From positions 1 through 64,000 of the forward strand of contig JAJTXZ010000015.1 in NCBI GenBank assembly GCA_021463195.1: DNA of 64,000 nt. Direction: 5' to 3'. Source of the DNA: Anaerolineae bacterium (lineage in GTDB: Bacteria > Chloroflexota > Anaerolineae > UBA4142 > SHND01). Shown here one piece after another: positions 34,594-42,987 of this stretch; the first letter of the stretch is position 1; each line of letters begins with the position of its first letter. The notes under the pieces were generated by a model that made no database searches, was not told the DNA's origin, and saw only the letters and a list, made by a program, of their open reading frames with translations. A program made the position numbers and the translations under genes.

Positions 34594-35231
34594 CCCCGCT
34601 TCTTAATCTCGGTGACCATCCCGAAAACTTTGCCGTATCTACGCTCAACGGGCCCAGTTTGCGCTATGTGTTGTTTGTGCAAGGTTGCGCGCATCGGTGC
34701 ACGTTGGATTGTTTGAATCCCGAATATCTCGCGGTCAAAAATAAAGTTCTGTTGTCTTGCGCGGAGGTATTTGATTACATTGCAAAACTGCAAGCAGAGC
34801 GCGGCATTAAAGGCGTGACGTTTCTAGGCGGCGAACCGTTTGAGCAAGCAGAGGCATTGGCGGAATTGGGCGCGCTGTTACAACACAATGCGTTGTCCGT
34901 GATGACGTATACCGGTTTTACGTATGAATACATTCAGCAGAAACCGCGCCCGGGCTGGCGCGAATTATTAGCCGTTACGGATATTTTGGTGGATGGACCT
35001 TTTTTGCCAAAATACGCTTCGGACATGCTGCATTGGCGCGGTTCAAGCAATCAGCGGTTGATTTTTCTGTCGGAGCGGTACAACGCCGATGAAATTTACG
35101 CGCAGCCACTTGAAAAAGGATTCAATTTACTAGTGCGCCCCGATGGCACGGTGAAACTTTCGGGAATGCAAAACAAAGCGCAGGCGCAAAAAATGCTGGA
35201 CGCGCTGCGGCAAGAGGGATTGATTCGATAA
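34590..35231 (+). CDS. NrdG/activase-like radical SAM protein
   Basis: A 213-residue protein of the short 4Fe-4S activating-enzyme type. Cluster-binding cysteines are in 'GCAHRCTLDCLNPEY' (residues 33, 37, 41), giving Cx3Cx3C rather than the usual Cx3Cx2C. 'FLGGEPFEQ' is the SAM-binding GGE motif region and 'LVDGPF' fits the later beta strand of the family. Relatives activate glycyl-radical enzymes such as anaerobic ribonucleotide reductase, but no such enzyme is encoded here. GTG 34590 overlaps the AAA+ stop (GTGA) and follows GGAGG, so the two proteins are translationally coupled. It may modify a partner in this operon. Confidence 0.85.
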   Translation: MTPLLNLGDHPENFAVSTLNGPSLRYVLFVQGCAHRCTLDCLNPEYLAVKNKVLLSCAEVFDYIAKLQAERGIKGVTFLGGEPFEQAEALAELGALLQHNALSVMTYTGFTYEYIQQKPRPGWRELLAVTDILVDGPFLPKYASDMLHWRGSSNQRLIFLSERYNADEIYAQPLEKGFNLLVRPDGTVKLSGMQNKAQAQKMLDALRQEGLIR

Positions 35232-35743
35232 TGGCATCTCACAACCTCGAAGACTTGCGAAGCGATTTTGACCGACATCATCAAGCCGGCGCGCGTTCCA
35301 AAATTGAACAGACTTTTGGTTTTGTAATTGGCGCTGCGCTGGAGGCACGGCAACTCCACGATGGCGCCAAGGAAACGCGTTGTATAGATTTGCTGGTTTT
35401 TTGGAATGAGAATTTTCCGCAATATGCGAGTTTGCTGTCAAACAAGTTGGAACAACTCATTCAAACGACGGAACGCCAGAACGCGCAAGTGCAGCAACAA
35501 ATCGCCGGCACGCGCGAGAAAATTACACAACTTGAAAACGCGGGACAAAAACGTCAGCAATGGATTGAGCGGTTGATGCTCGTCAAGAAAATTCAGGATT
35601 TGGAAGCGGACCCACTTTGGAATCAACGCGCCCGCGCTCATGCGGCGCAACACCAAGTCGCGGAGCTCACGACGCAATTGACCGCGCGGTTGGACGAAAT
35701 AAAAACACGCGCGCAAACATTAATGGAACAGCTGAATGGATGA
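35231..35743 (+). CDS. Small coiled-coil protein
   Basis: A 170-residue protein starting in a TAATG overlap with the radical-SAM gene. The first 70 residues look globular and helical ('FGFVIGAALEARQ', 'CIDLLVFWNENFPQYASLL'); the rest is coiled coil. No enzyme motif, metal site or membrane helix is visible and I recognise no family. The tight coupling suggests a dedicated subunit of the AAA+/radical-SAM assembly. Confidence 0.75.
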   Translation: MASHNLEDLRSDFDRHHQAGARSKIEQTFGFVIGAALEARQLHDGAKETRCIDLLVFWNENFPQYASLLSNKLEQLIQTTERQNAQVQQQIAGTREKITQLENAGQKRQQWIERLMLVKKIQDLEADPLWNQRARAHAAQHQVAELTTQLTARLDEIKTRAQTLMEQLNG

Positions 35744-36710
35744 GCAAACAATTCGCGCGCGCCTAGCGCGTTTGGAACAATTGCGCGCGCAACGCGGACA
35801 GTTGGACGCCGCGCTGCAAGTGGAAAGGCAGCATCTGGCAGAACAAGAACGCGCCAAGCAAGAACTGGATGCGCTCGCTCAAGAATGGCATCAACAACTT
35901 GATGCGGAACACGCCCATTCCCCGCTTGTGAACCAAACGCGCGCCGAGTTGATGCGGCATCATGCGACATTGCAAAACGAGCTACAGCAATGGAAGGCAG
36001 GAACCTCCGAGCAGCCATATATGGCTGTCGGCGAGTTGGAAACAGAAATTGAGCAAGCCAAGGCAAAACTTGAACGGGTGCGCCAAATCGCTTTGCTATT
36101 GGATCAAGTTGAACAGTTTGCTCGACGCGTCGAAACAGTTGAGCAACGACGCGCCTTGGACGCGCAGGTGGCGGCGCAAAAAATTGAATGGGATCGCGAG
36201 CGTTTGATCATCCCTGAAAGTGTTCGGTTGCACACAGAACTCTTGGAGGTGGAACAAGCGCTGCAAGCGCGTCAACAGCTTCGCAACCGCATTGTGGACA
36301 CTATCGGTTATTTGAGCGAGGCGTTGCCCAAAAATCCTTCAAGCGATTGGCTTGGCTTGGCGTTTGCCGAGAGTCAGAACCTGTATGCCCAGTTGGGTAG
36401 CAGTATTCAACAATTGGAAGCGCAGACGTCTCAATCGGATAAGGAGACACAAGCGTTGGAACAGCAGGTTGCAGCGCGCGAATTACAAATTGCCCCTTTG
36501 CGCGCGAATGCTGCCGAATTGCAAGAAATGGAACAACAACATCTCATTGCGTTCCGCGATGAGAGTCTAGAAATTCAATCTTGGAGCAAGAAACTTGCAT
36601 CCTTGGGGCTTGAAATTCCCGAACCGACGGACGAGTTTCTAGCGCCGCTGTATCAAGAACTGCAAGCAAAATCTCTAGCGCTCACATGGTTTGATACGAC
36701 AGCGCAGTAA
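35736..36710 (+). CDS. Coiled-coil protein
   Basis: A 324-residue protein, nearly all alpha-helical coiled coil rich in Ala, Gln, Glu, Leu and Arg. A short non-heptad stretch near residues 190-215 ('LSEALPKNPSSDWLGLAFAE') could form a hinge. It overlaps the upstream gene by eight bases. No recognisable domain. With 31363, 35231 and 36722 it makes four coiled-coil genes around the AAA+ ATPase. Confidence 0.75.
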   Translation: MDEQTIRARLARLEQLRAQRGQLDAALQVERQHLAEQERAKQELDALAQEWHQQLDAEHAHSPLVNQTRAELMRHHATLQNELQQWKAGTSEQPYMAVGELETEIEQAKAKLERVRQIALLLDQVEQFARRVETVEQRRALDAQVAAQKIEWDRERLIIPESVRLHTELLEVEQALQARQQLRNRIVDTIGYLSEALPKNPSSDWLGLAFAESQNLYAQLGSSIQQLEAQTSQSDKETQALEQQVAARELQIAPLRANAAELQEMEQQHLIAFRDESLEIQSWSKKLASLGLEIPEPTDEFLAPLYQELQAKSLALTWFDTTAQ

Positions 36711-36721
36711 TCACTACAACG

Positions 36722-37300
36722 ATGCGTGACAAACTCGGAAAAATTCTAGCGCAGCTCAATGCGGCGATAGAGCAGGATGAATTTTCGCTCACGAAAAGCG
36801 AAAACGCGCTCGCAGAATGGCAAAGCGCGTTGGAGCAGGCGGAACACGAAACCAGTGCGCTTGACCCCGCTGCCTTGAATCAAGAGCAGTCACGCGTTGC
36901 TGTCGAGCGCGCGGCATGGCAGCAACGCGTGACGGCTGCAGAATCTATTGGCGTTTCCGAACTTGGCGCCAACATTGCAGAGGCGCGCGCCGCGCTTGCA
37001 GCATTAGAGCCAGCAGACAAGTTGGAACGCATTCAGGCAAATCTTGAACCGAGTGTAAAGGAAACGCGTCAGTTACGCGACAAGATGGAAGCGAATCGTC
37101 ATCGTCAGCAACAGCTTGAACAACGTCTCGCGGAATTGCAACAAGAAGAGACAACCCTTCAAGCGCAAATCGAACGTCTCGAGTACGCAAAAGTAGAATG
37201 GCAAAAAAAGCAAGAGACGCGGAAACTGCGGCAAGATTGCCTGACATTGGCGGAAAACATCCACGCGTTGGAAACTAAATGGCGCGCGCAGATTCGATGA
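36722..37300 (+). CDS. Coiled-coil protein
   Basis: A 192-residue all-helical protein with long heptad runs ('LAELQQEETTLQAQIERLEY'). It starts 11 bases after the previous coiled-coil gene. It lacks any catalytic motif. Its similarity in composition and length of helices to 35736 suggests the two could pair in one bundle, but this is inference. Confidence 0.7.
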   Translation: MRDKLGKILAQLNAAIEQDEFSLTKSENALAEWQSALEQAEHETSALDPAALNQEQSRVAVERAAWQQRVTAAESIGVSELGANIAEARAALAALEPADKLERIQANLEPSVKETRQLRDKMEANRHRQQQLEQRLAELQQEETTLQAQIERLEYAKVEWQKKQETRKLRQDCLTLAENIHALETKWRAQIR

Positions 37301-37342
37301 CATTCATGTCAAAAGGAACAGCGCTTGGCCGTTGAGGATCGC

Positions 37343-39040
37343 ATGAACCCGAATATTCCTTCAAATCATTGGCTCAATGCCTTACCAAGGGGCGATCATA
37401 TTATTGTTTTGGATATTAGCTGGCAGCGCCTCGCGCGGTTCGCGCTTCACACTTCGCCCGTTTGGACATGGACGGTGAGCGACCTTGAAGTGAGCGCAGC
37501 ATGGGGAACGCTTTGGCGAAATGCTTTTGATGGCGCAAGCGCCCAAGACATTAATGATGTAAAGAGTTTTGGCTATACGCCGGGAAAAAAGATTGATATA
37601 CGACAGCCCTTGCGCCAAGCATTGGAACGCGCGCTTGTCTTGCGCGGCACAAACCCGCTTGAGGGGGTTCTCGTCATTGGAACTTGCGCGCTTTATCCAA
37701 TCGTGCAAAGCACACTGAAGCAGTTACTTCAGACATCTATTTCGCTCGAGCAACGAGACAGTTTGGCGCTGCCAGACCCAGTGACTGTTGAAACCCTGCG
37801 CGCCGAAATTAGCAAATTCTATCCACCACAAACGCAAGAGGGTTATACACTCGCGTTTGCAGAATCACATCTTGACGAGACCAATCCCAAGTTATTGAAA
37901 GCAGAATTTACGCTATTGGAAAAGGGCGTGCCAGCGCCCACAAACAATGCGCCAAATTCCAAAACTTTGTATCGCGCGATTCCCTCTTTTGGCGCACGTC
38001 CTTTACCAATTCATTTGATTGTGCGGAATCATGAGGGGCAGTTGCGCCATGTTTTAGAAACTCATCCCGTCTCAAATAAATTCAATCTGGAATGGTGGAT
38101 TGGTTATCCGAGTGGAAAACTAAATTTTCGCGTGACAGAGCAATCAAAAGAAAATCCTGCTGTCCCACTGTCCGTATCCGTCACGCCTATCGCGCCCGCA
38201 GGAACGAATAATATAGAAACCTTACCAACACTGGAACTCAAACGCGCAATTGACATTGTGTTTATTGTGGATGGCACGATGCGCCGCAAGATTGAAACAC
38301 AGGTTGAAGATGTTAAACTAGTCGAGTGGCGCCCCGATATGCAGAACGCCAAAGAGTTGATCAATGCTATTCAGGAAAATCTAAAACCGCTAAAGGCAGA
38401 TGTTCATTGCGGTTTGTATCTGTATGGTGACCGTTTAGATATAGCGCTAAGTGATTATGCCTTTCAAGAGTATTCGCTGGAACCGCTTTTGGATTTGCAG
38501 CGCCGCGTGATGCGAGGGATGAAAGCGACGTCCGACTTGGATTATGAAGCGTTTTTGGAAATGGGATTAAAGTGGGTGAACCCAGCCAGCGCAAAAGCAG
38601 GTTGGCGGTCCGCTGCCGAAAAATGGGTGGTTGTCATCGGTTACGCGCCGCCGCATCCCTATCAAGCAAATGTGTTTGACCCCGCGTTCAAATACAATTA
38701 CACCAAATACGAATTTACGCACGAGCCATTCACATCTAACATTGATTGGTATGCCCAGCTGCAAGAAATACGCAAGGCGGGCGTACACATGATTGGCGTC
38801 TGGGTCAAATATTCTGACCTCGCGCGCGCGCATCCCTGTATGCAGTACTCGTCCGATGTATGGTTTGAACTCGGCGAAGATGGCAGGCGTTATTTTGAAA
38901 ATTTGACCGAGACATTTGAACCGACCATGGCAAACCAAATCGTCGAACAGATTCAAAACGAGTCGAGGGTTTTTTATACGCCATCCTCGTCCCTGACTCT
39001 ACCTCTGCTTCGCCAAGAACAACGACTGCGAAACCTGTGA
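37343..39040 (+). CDS. VWA-like protein with degenerate metal site
   Basis: A 565-residue protein. An unrecognised N-terminal half (about 1-300) begins 'HWLNALPRGDHIIVLDISW' and contains alpha/beta-like strands; the C-terminal half resembles a VWA domain: 'AIDIVFIVDGTMRRKIE' (about 303-318) places DGTM where DxSxS is expected, and 'KWVVVIGYAPPHP' sits where the third metal loop (TDG) should be. The metal site is therefore probably lost or altered. A TTG start at 37325 would add six residues and has a better-spaced AAAAGGA; ATG 37343 is preferred cautiously. It links the coiled-coil/AAA+ genes with the GTPase gene, 21 bases downstream. Confidence 0.72.
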   Translation: MNPNIPSNHWLNALPRGDHIIVLDISWQRLARFALHTSPVWTWTVSDLEVSAAWGTLWRNAFDGASAQDINDVKSFGYTPGKKIDIRQPLRQALERALVLRGTNPLEGVLVIGTCALYPIVQSTLKQLLQTSISLEQRDSLALPDPVTVETLRAEISKFYPPQTQEGYTLAFAESHLDETNPKLLKAEFTLLEKGVPAPTNNAPNSKTLYRAIPSFGARPLPIHLIVRNHEGQLRHVLETHPVSNKFNLEWWIGYPSGKLNFRVTEQSKENPAVPLSVSVTPIAPAGTNNIETLPTLELKRAIDIVFIVDGTMRRKIETQVEDVKLVEWRPDMQNAKELINAIQENLKPLKADVHCGLYLYGDRLDIALSDYAFQEYSLEPLLDLQRRVMRGMKATSDLDYEAFLEMGLKWVNPASAKAGWRSAAEKWVVVIGYAPPHPYQANVFDPAFKYNYTKYEFTHEPFTSNIDWYAQLQEIRKAGVHMIGVWVKYSDLARAHPCMQYSSDVWFELGEDGRRYFENLTETFEPTMANQIVEQIQNESRVFYTPSSSLTLPLLRQEQRLRNL

Positions 39041-39061
39041 GATTCTTAACGGGAGTCATTC

Positions 39062-39994
39062 ATGGCTAATCCTGTTCCTGCGCCTCCTCCTATCACACCA
39101 TCTTCAACCAGTATTGCCTGCACTTTTTGCCGCACATTAAATCCGGTAGGAACCGCCTTTTGTTCAAGCTGTGGCGCTGATTTGACTCAAGCCGCAGCAT
39201 CCAGCGCGTCCGCTGTCCCAGCCCCCGTGCCCGCGATTGGGATTTGGGGTCCGCGTTCATCAGGCAAAACAATGTACCTTTACGCGCTGTATCGCCATAT
39301 CTTGGGTCTGCCGATGAAAAATTGGGAAATGTCACCAGAGAACGGCGACGCGTTGAATTTGCTCAAGACTGCGGAGCGAGACATCGCGGAGCATCGTTTT
39401 CCGCCTCCCACTCCTCGAAGTGTTCCGGTTACCTATCTTTTCAAATTTACCAAGCGCGAGCCGCGCGGGCTCGACCGAGAATTTATGATGGAAGTGATGG
39501 ATTGGCCCGGCGAGATTTACGAAGAGCCAAAAGAACATTATGATGAATTGATGAAATATCTCAAACGCTGCACAGGACTTTTGTGTTTGATAGACCCCGA
39601 CCAACCAAGCGATGATAAATTCACGGCTTTTCTTGGTAACTTGCTATATGACCTACAGTTCGCCAATCGTGACCAACAAAAGCGGATACTTCAAAAAATG
39701 GCGTTTTGTCTTTCCAAGATTGACGAACGCCAGCATCAGCACAAACGCTACGCGCCGAACAATGCGATTCATGAAATTCTGGGAGATTTTTTGATAGAGC
39801 GCGTTCGGGATGCGTGCGCGCCGGGAATGGTGAGTTTTGATTTTGCGTGTTCAGCAGTTGGAATGCATCCCGGGCATAATTCGCCGCGCTCGAATGCGGG
39901 GATTGACTTTGCGGGCAAAGCCATCATTTATGATGTGAAAAACATGAAACCAATCGGCTTGTTTGACCCGTTGGAAAAATGGCTATTCGCGTAA
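39062..39994 (+). CDS. Zinc-ribbon TRAFAC-type GTPase (DO-GTPase2-like)
   Basis: A 310-residue soluble protein. Zinc ribbon at 20-37, then a P-loop domain: 'IGIWGPRSSGKTMYLYALY' (Walker A at about 65-72), 'VMDWPGEIYEE' as the switch II DxxGE, 'LLCLIDPDQP' after it, and 'LSKIDE' as the base-recognition motif in place of NKxD. This layout matches the TRAFAC-clade GTPases annotated as double-GTPase 2 in NTPase-centred conflict systems. Such GTPases usually neighbour a large GTPase-associated protein, and a candidate follows at once at 40031. Probable role: a nucleotide switch that thresholds activation of the following effector-like protein. The zinc ribbon ties it to the kinase network. Confidence 0.85.
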   Translation: MANPVPAPPPITPSSTSIACTFCRTLNPVGTAFCSSCGADLTQAAASSASAVPAPVPAIGIWGPRSSGKTMYLYALYRHILGLPMKNWEMSPENGDALNLLKTAERDIAEHRFPPPTPRSVPVTYLFKFTKREPRGLDREFMMEVMDWPGEIYEEPKEHYDELMKYLKRCTGLLCLIDPDQPSDDKFTAFLGNLLYDLQFANRDQQKRILQKMAFCLSKIDERQHQHKRYAPNNAIHEILGDFLIERVRDACAPGMVSFDFACSAVGMHPGHNSPRSNAGIDFAGKAIIYDVKNMKPIGLFDPLEKWLFA

Positions 39995-40014
39995 AACAAT
40001 ACCTTCGCCAAACG

Positions 40015-40037
40015 AGCGCAATTTCCAAAATTGCGCT
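40015..40037. repeat. Short perfect palindrome at a gene boundary
   Basis: AGCGCAATTT (40015-40024) and its inverse (40028-40037) flank three bases. The suggested TTG start of the next gene lies inside it, so it may shield or modulate that start. Similar AAATTT-centred palindromes occur at 42902 and 55639. Confidence 0.75.
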
Positions 40038-42847
40038 ACGAAATCCGCCTATTATTTTCGATTGGCGAAAGTATTGATAAAAGCGTGGCACAATTTATGG
40101 TTCCTGTACACCAGATTGCCCAATTTGCTCAAGGCAAATTAATTGCCGACGGCCGCGACGTTCGCGGCTTTTCCATTGTCGCGCGTTCTAGCGCGCTGCC
40201 GTCCGATAGCGTGTTGGAGCAGATTCGAGGAATTGCCAATGTCGGAGCGCCGCTCGAGATAGGATCATACGGAGGTTCGGATGCCGCGTTAATAGTCGGC
40301 GAATTTGCAATCGCGGCGCGTTTTCAACGCAGTCCCAGAGAATCGGACCGCGGCTATTTTCTCCAAGAGCATTATTTACTCGCTCCACGCGATGCCTTTG
40401 CTTCTCTTGGCAACAATTATGCATATTTGCTTGCACTCTTACCCCCCGAAATTGCATGGCGTTCACAAGATGAGAATTTGCCGCTGCTTGCTATTCCTCC
40501 GCGTGACCGTGTGGGTGAACTTGACCGCGCAGCACTTATACTCCAACAATTTGGAGACCAAATTTATCGGGCGCTTGAACTTGTTCTCAACAATCAGCCA
40601 TTCGTAATCAATCCGACTGGACAATACAATCAAGTTGTTTCATTCTTGCAAACCATAAACTTGCTTTTACCGCCCGCCGCGCGCCCGCATGTAACATGGG
40701 CGCTGAATGTGCAGAATGTCAAGCGCTGCCAAGCGCGCATCAAAGTCATAGGGACGCGGACTGTAGGCACAGAAAGTTTGAACATCATTCGTTTGGGGGC
40801 GACAAACCAAACACCCCGCGCGGACTCATCCAGCGTCGGCGGCTATTACGTCTCTTTGCTGGAAAGTTACGCCGCGAGTTTTGGCACAACCGCGCTATTG
40901 AACCTGATTGAAGGAATTCAGTTTGCGGATAATCTGGCGTGGCAAGAAATCTTGAGCCAATTGGGCGCGCAACTTTATCGCGTTCTAGGTCTGCCGCTGC
41001 TCAAAAAATCGTTAGCGGTGGTGAGACCGCCCTACGAGCAATCGTTTGTTCAGCAAGTGATTCAACTATTGGAACAGCATGGCGCGACGCTTTCAAAACA
41101 AGATTATGCGCTTTGCTTGTCCATCCTTGTAGATGGCGCGTTGAATGAGCGGTGTGAGCTAAAACAAGTGGAGCGTGTCCCGCGTGAAATCGGGAATTGC
41201 GACGAGGCACTTTTTTGGAAATGTTTGACGCCTCTCTTTGTGGAAGTGGGCTCGCCGCGCGATGAGCGACGTCTCACTATTTTGCAATTCTGGCGCAACG
41301 ACAATGTATTTTGGCAGCGTAGCGCGATGCAGCAGCTGCTGTATCAAGTCTTGAGCGGCGAGGTCTCTAAACGCGCGGCGCAGCCATCAGGAGCATTGGG
41401 GTTCTTGCGCAGGATGGCTGACCGCAATCTATTGCCTTTGGCAATTGACCCGCAAGCCGGACTTTTGGAACAAGCGCTGGCTCAATCCTCCCAAACCTCT
41501 TTGCGTCCTGACCAACTAATCGAAACATGGGCAAAGATGTCCGCCAATCCGATGAGCGCGCAGCGTCTCGCACAGACGCAGCCGCTCGCCACTTTTTTAA
41601 ATCAACCCGAGTATGGTTTTATTCGCATCGCATTGAACGCTGGTTCACCAGAGCAGGTGGAGAACGCGCTGGGAAATCGCCGTCCCGAAGACTTGGATGG
41701 GATGGCAGAGTTACTTTTGGCGTTGGCGTTGATGGGGGAACGTCTCAACTTGAGTGGATTCCGCGCCAAACGAATTTTGGACACGCTGCGTCGTTACGCG
41801 GAACGGACGAGCCCAACGGACAAAAATCCAAAATTGAATCAGGTTTATGAGCTTTTGGGCAAAGCGGCAGAAAATCTCGACCCACAGTCGCGCCAAAAAC
41901 TCGCCGAGTTTCTCGCCGAAGCGGGTCAATTTACGCATTATCCAAATTTATTGCGCTTGCAACCCGAATTGATTCGCCCTTTGGCAAAATGGTTGAAAAT
42001 TGTCGAGCCAAATACGCCAAATTATCCGGCGGCGCTCAACCGTGCGCTTGATTGGTTCTCGCATCGCTCCGCGCAAATTGACCGAGGGGACCAGAGCATC
42101 ATGTTGCAAGACTTTATTGAACAAGCGCGCCGCTTTCCACAACACTATGCAAATCAGCTCATTCTCTTGAGTCAGTTGATTTTTGCTGATGCTTTCACGG
42201 GCAATTTCAAAAGGAGGGGTTCGATTTTCTCCGAGCGTTATGTTTCCAAGGTTGGCGCGGGCATAGAGTACATGCACAAACAGTTCGCACAAAACATCAT
42301 CCCTCCGCAAACCTATTGGCAGATCCTTGAAACAACGTTTCAGCAAGAATGGAAAAGACCCGAAGAAACCCAAGAGTTGATTCGCGAGTTAGAGAATCGC
42401 AGATTGGCGGATGTGGCAAACCTGCTGCGCCAAAGAGCAAATGCCATGTACGCGACCGCTCAAGTGTCGTCTATGTCTGCGCCGCAAGTACAGAATGTGA
42501 ATCCGCCGCAAACCTTCCATAGCCTCAGCGTAGGAAACCAAGTTCCGCACGAGTCATCGCACCGTGCCCAAGCCCAAAGCGGTCAGTTGCCGCCTCCGCA
42601 ACCTCAATCTGGCGAATCGCGCGCGGCGCAAAATCAGATTTCCCTACAAACATTACAAAAGCTCAAGGCAGCCGCACTGCAAGCACGCTCAAGCCAAAGC
42701 GAGCTGCTTCAGACATTGCCAAAATTTGAGCAATTACCGCAACACGATTTTGCGGCAATCTCTCAAGACCAAGAATTAAAGGAAGCGCTTCGCCAAATCA
42801 AAGAGCAAGCCAAATGGCTTGGAGAAGCATTAAAGTGGTTCTCGTGA
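40031..42847 (+). CDS. Large GAP1-like GTPase-associated protein
   Basis: A protein of up to 938 residues with no membrane helix. The N-terminal 250 residues are alpha/beta; 'ESDRGYFLQEHYLLAP' and 'FLQTINLLLPPAARPHVTWA', 'CQARIKVIG' resemble parts of GTPase-associated protein 1 (GAP1) N and M regions, which accompany TRAFAC-type GTPases. The central and C-terminal region is helical, and residues about 790-870 are a Gln/Ser/Pro-rich spacer before a final helix. GAP1 proteins have been proposed as effector or adaptor components; no catalytic motif is evident here. TTG 40031 lies in a hairpin; GTG 40085 or ATG 40097 are alternative starts. The assignment to GAP1 is by style and context, and needs a profile search. 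Confidence 0.65.
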   Translation: MRYEIRLLFSIGESIDKSVAQFMVPVHQIAQFAQGKLIADGRDVRGFSIVARSSALPSDSVLEQIRGIANVGAPLEIGSYGGSDAALIVGEFAIAARFQRSPRESDRGYFLQEHYLLAPRDAFASLGNNYAYLLALLPPEIAWRSQDENLPLLAIPPRDRVGELDRAALILQQFGDQIYRALELVLNNQPFVINPTGQYNQVVSFLQTINLLLPPAARPHVTWALNVQNVKRCQARIKVIGTRTVGTESLNIIRLGATNQTPRADSSSVGGYYVSLLESYAASFGTTALLNLIEGIQFADNLAWQEILSQLGAQLYRVLGLPLLKKSLAVVRPPYEQSFVQQVIQLLEQHGATLSKQDYALCLSILVDGALNERCELKQVERVPREIGNCDEALFWKCLTPLFVEVGSPRDERRLTILQFWRNDNVFWQRSAMQQLLYQVLSGEVSKRAAQPSGALGFLRRMADRNLLPLAIDPQAGLLEQALAQSSQTSLRPDQLIETWAKMSANPMSAQRLAQTQPLATFLNQPEYGFIRIALNAGSPEQVENALGNRRPEDLDGMAELLLALALMGERLNLSGFRAKRILDTLRRYAERTSPTDKNPKLNQVYELLGKAAENLDPQSRQKLAEFLAEAGQFTHYPNLLRLQPELIRPLAKWLKIVEPNTPNYPAALNRALDWFSHRSAQIDRGDQSIMLQDFIEQARRFPQHYANQLILLSQLIFADAFTGNFKRRGSIFSERYVSKVGAGIEYMHKQFAQNIIPPQTYWQILETTFQQEWKRPEETQELIRELENRRLADVANLLRQRANAMYATAQVSSMSAPQVQNVNPPQTFHSLSVGNQVPHESSHRAQAQSGQLPPPQPQSGESRAAQNQISLQTLQKLKAAALQARSSQSELLQTLPKFEQLPQHDFAAISQDQELKEALRQIKEQAKWLGEALKWFS

Positions 42848-42860
42848 TGATATCTGAATA

Positions 42861-42928
42861 ACTCATGTTACGCCCATTCCCCAAAAAATTTGCGCGCCAA
42901 CGTACGGCAAATTTCAAATTTGCCGTAC
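42861..42928. repeat. Intergenic palindrome with ACTCATGTTACGC flank
   Basis: ACTCATGTTACGC at 42861-42873 is close to copies at 23372 and 31116. GTACGGCAAATTT (42902-42914) and its exact inverse (42916-42928) form a 13-base stem around one base. The remaining gap 42848-42987 shows no gene. Confidence 0.75.
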
Positions 42929-42987
42929 CAATACTCAACGTGAGCGAATAATTTATCGCGGGTTAAATAATAATCACCGAGACAAAC

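Noticed and set aside
34590-35231. Activase of an anaerobic ribonucleotide reductase
   Set aside because: No class III reductase is encoded in the window and the gene is coupled to an AAA+ ATPase.
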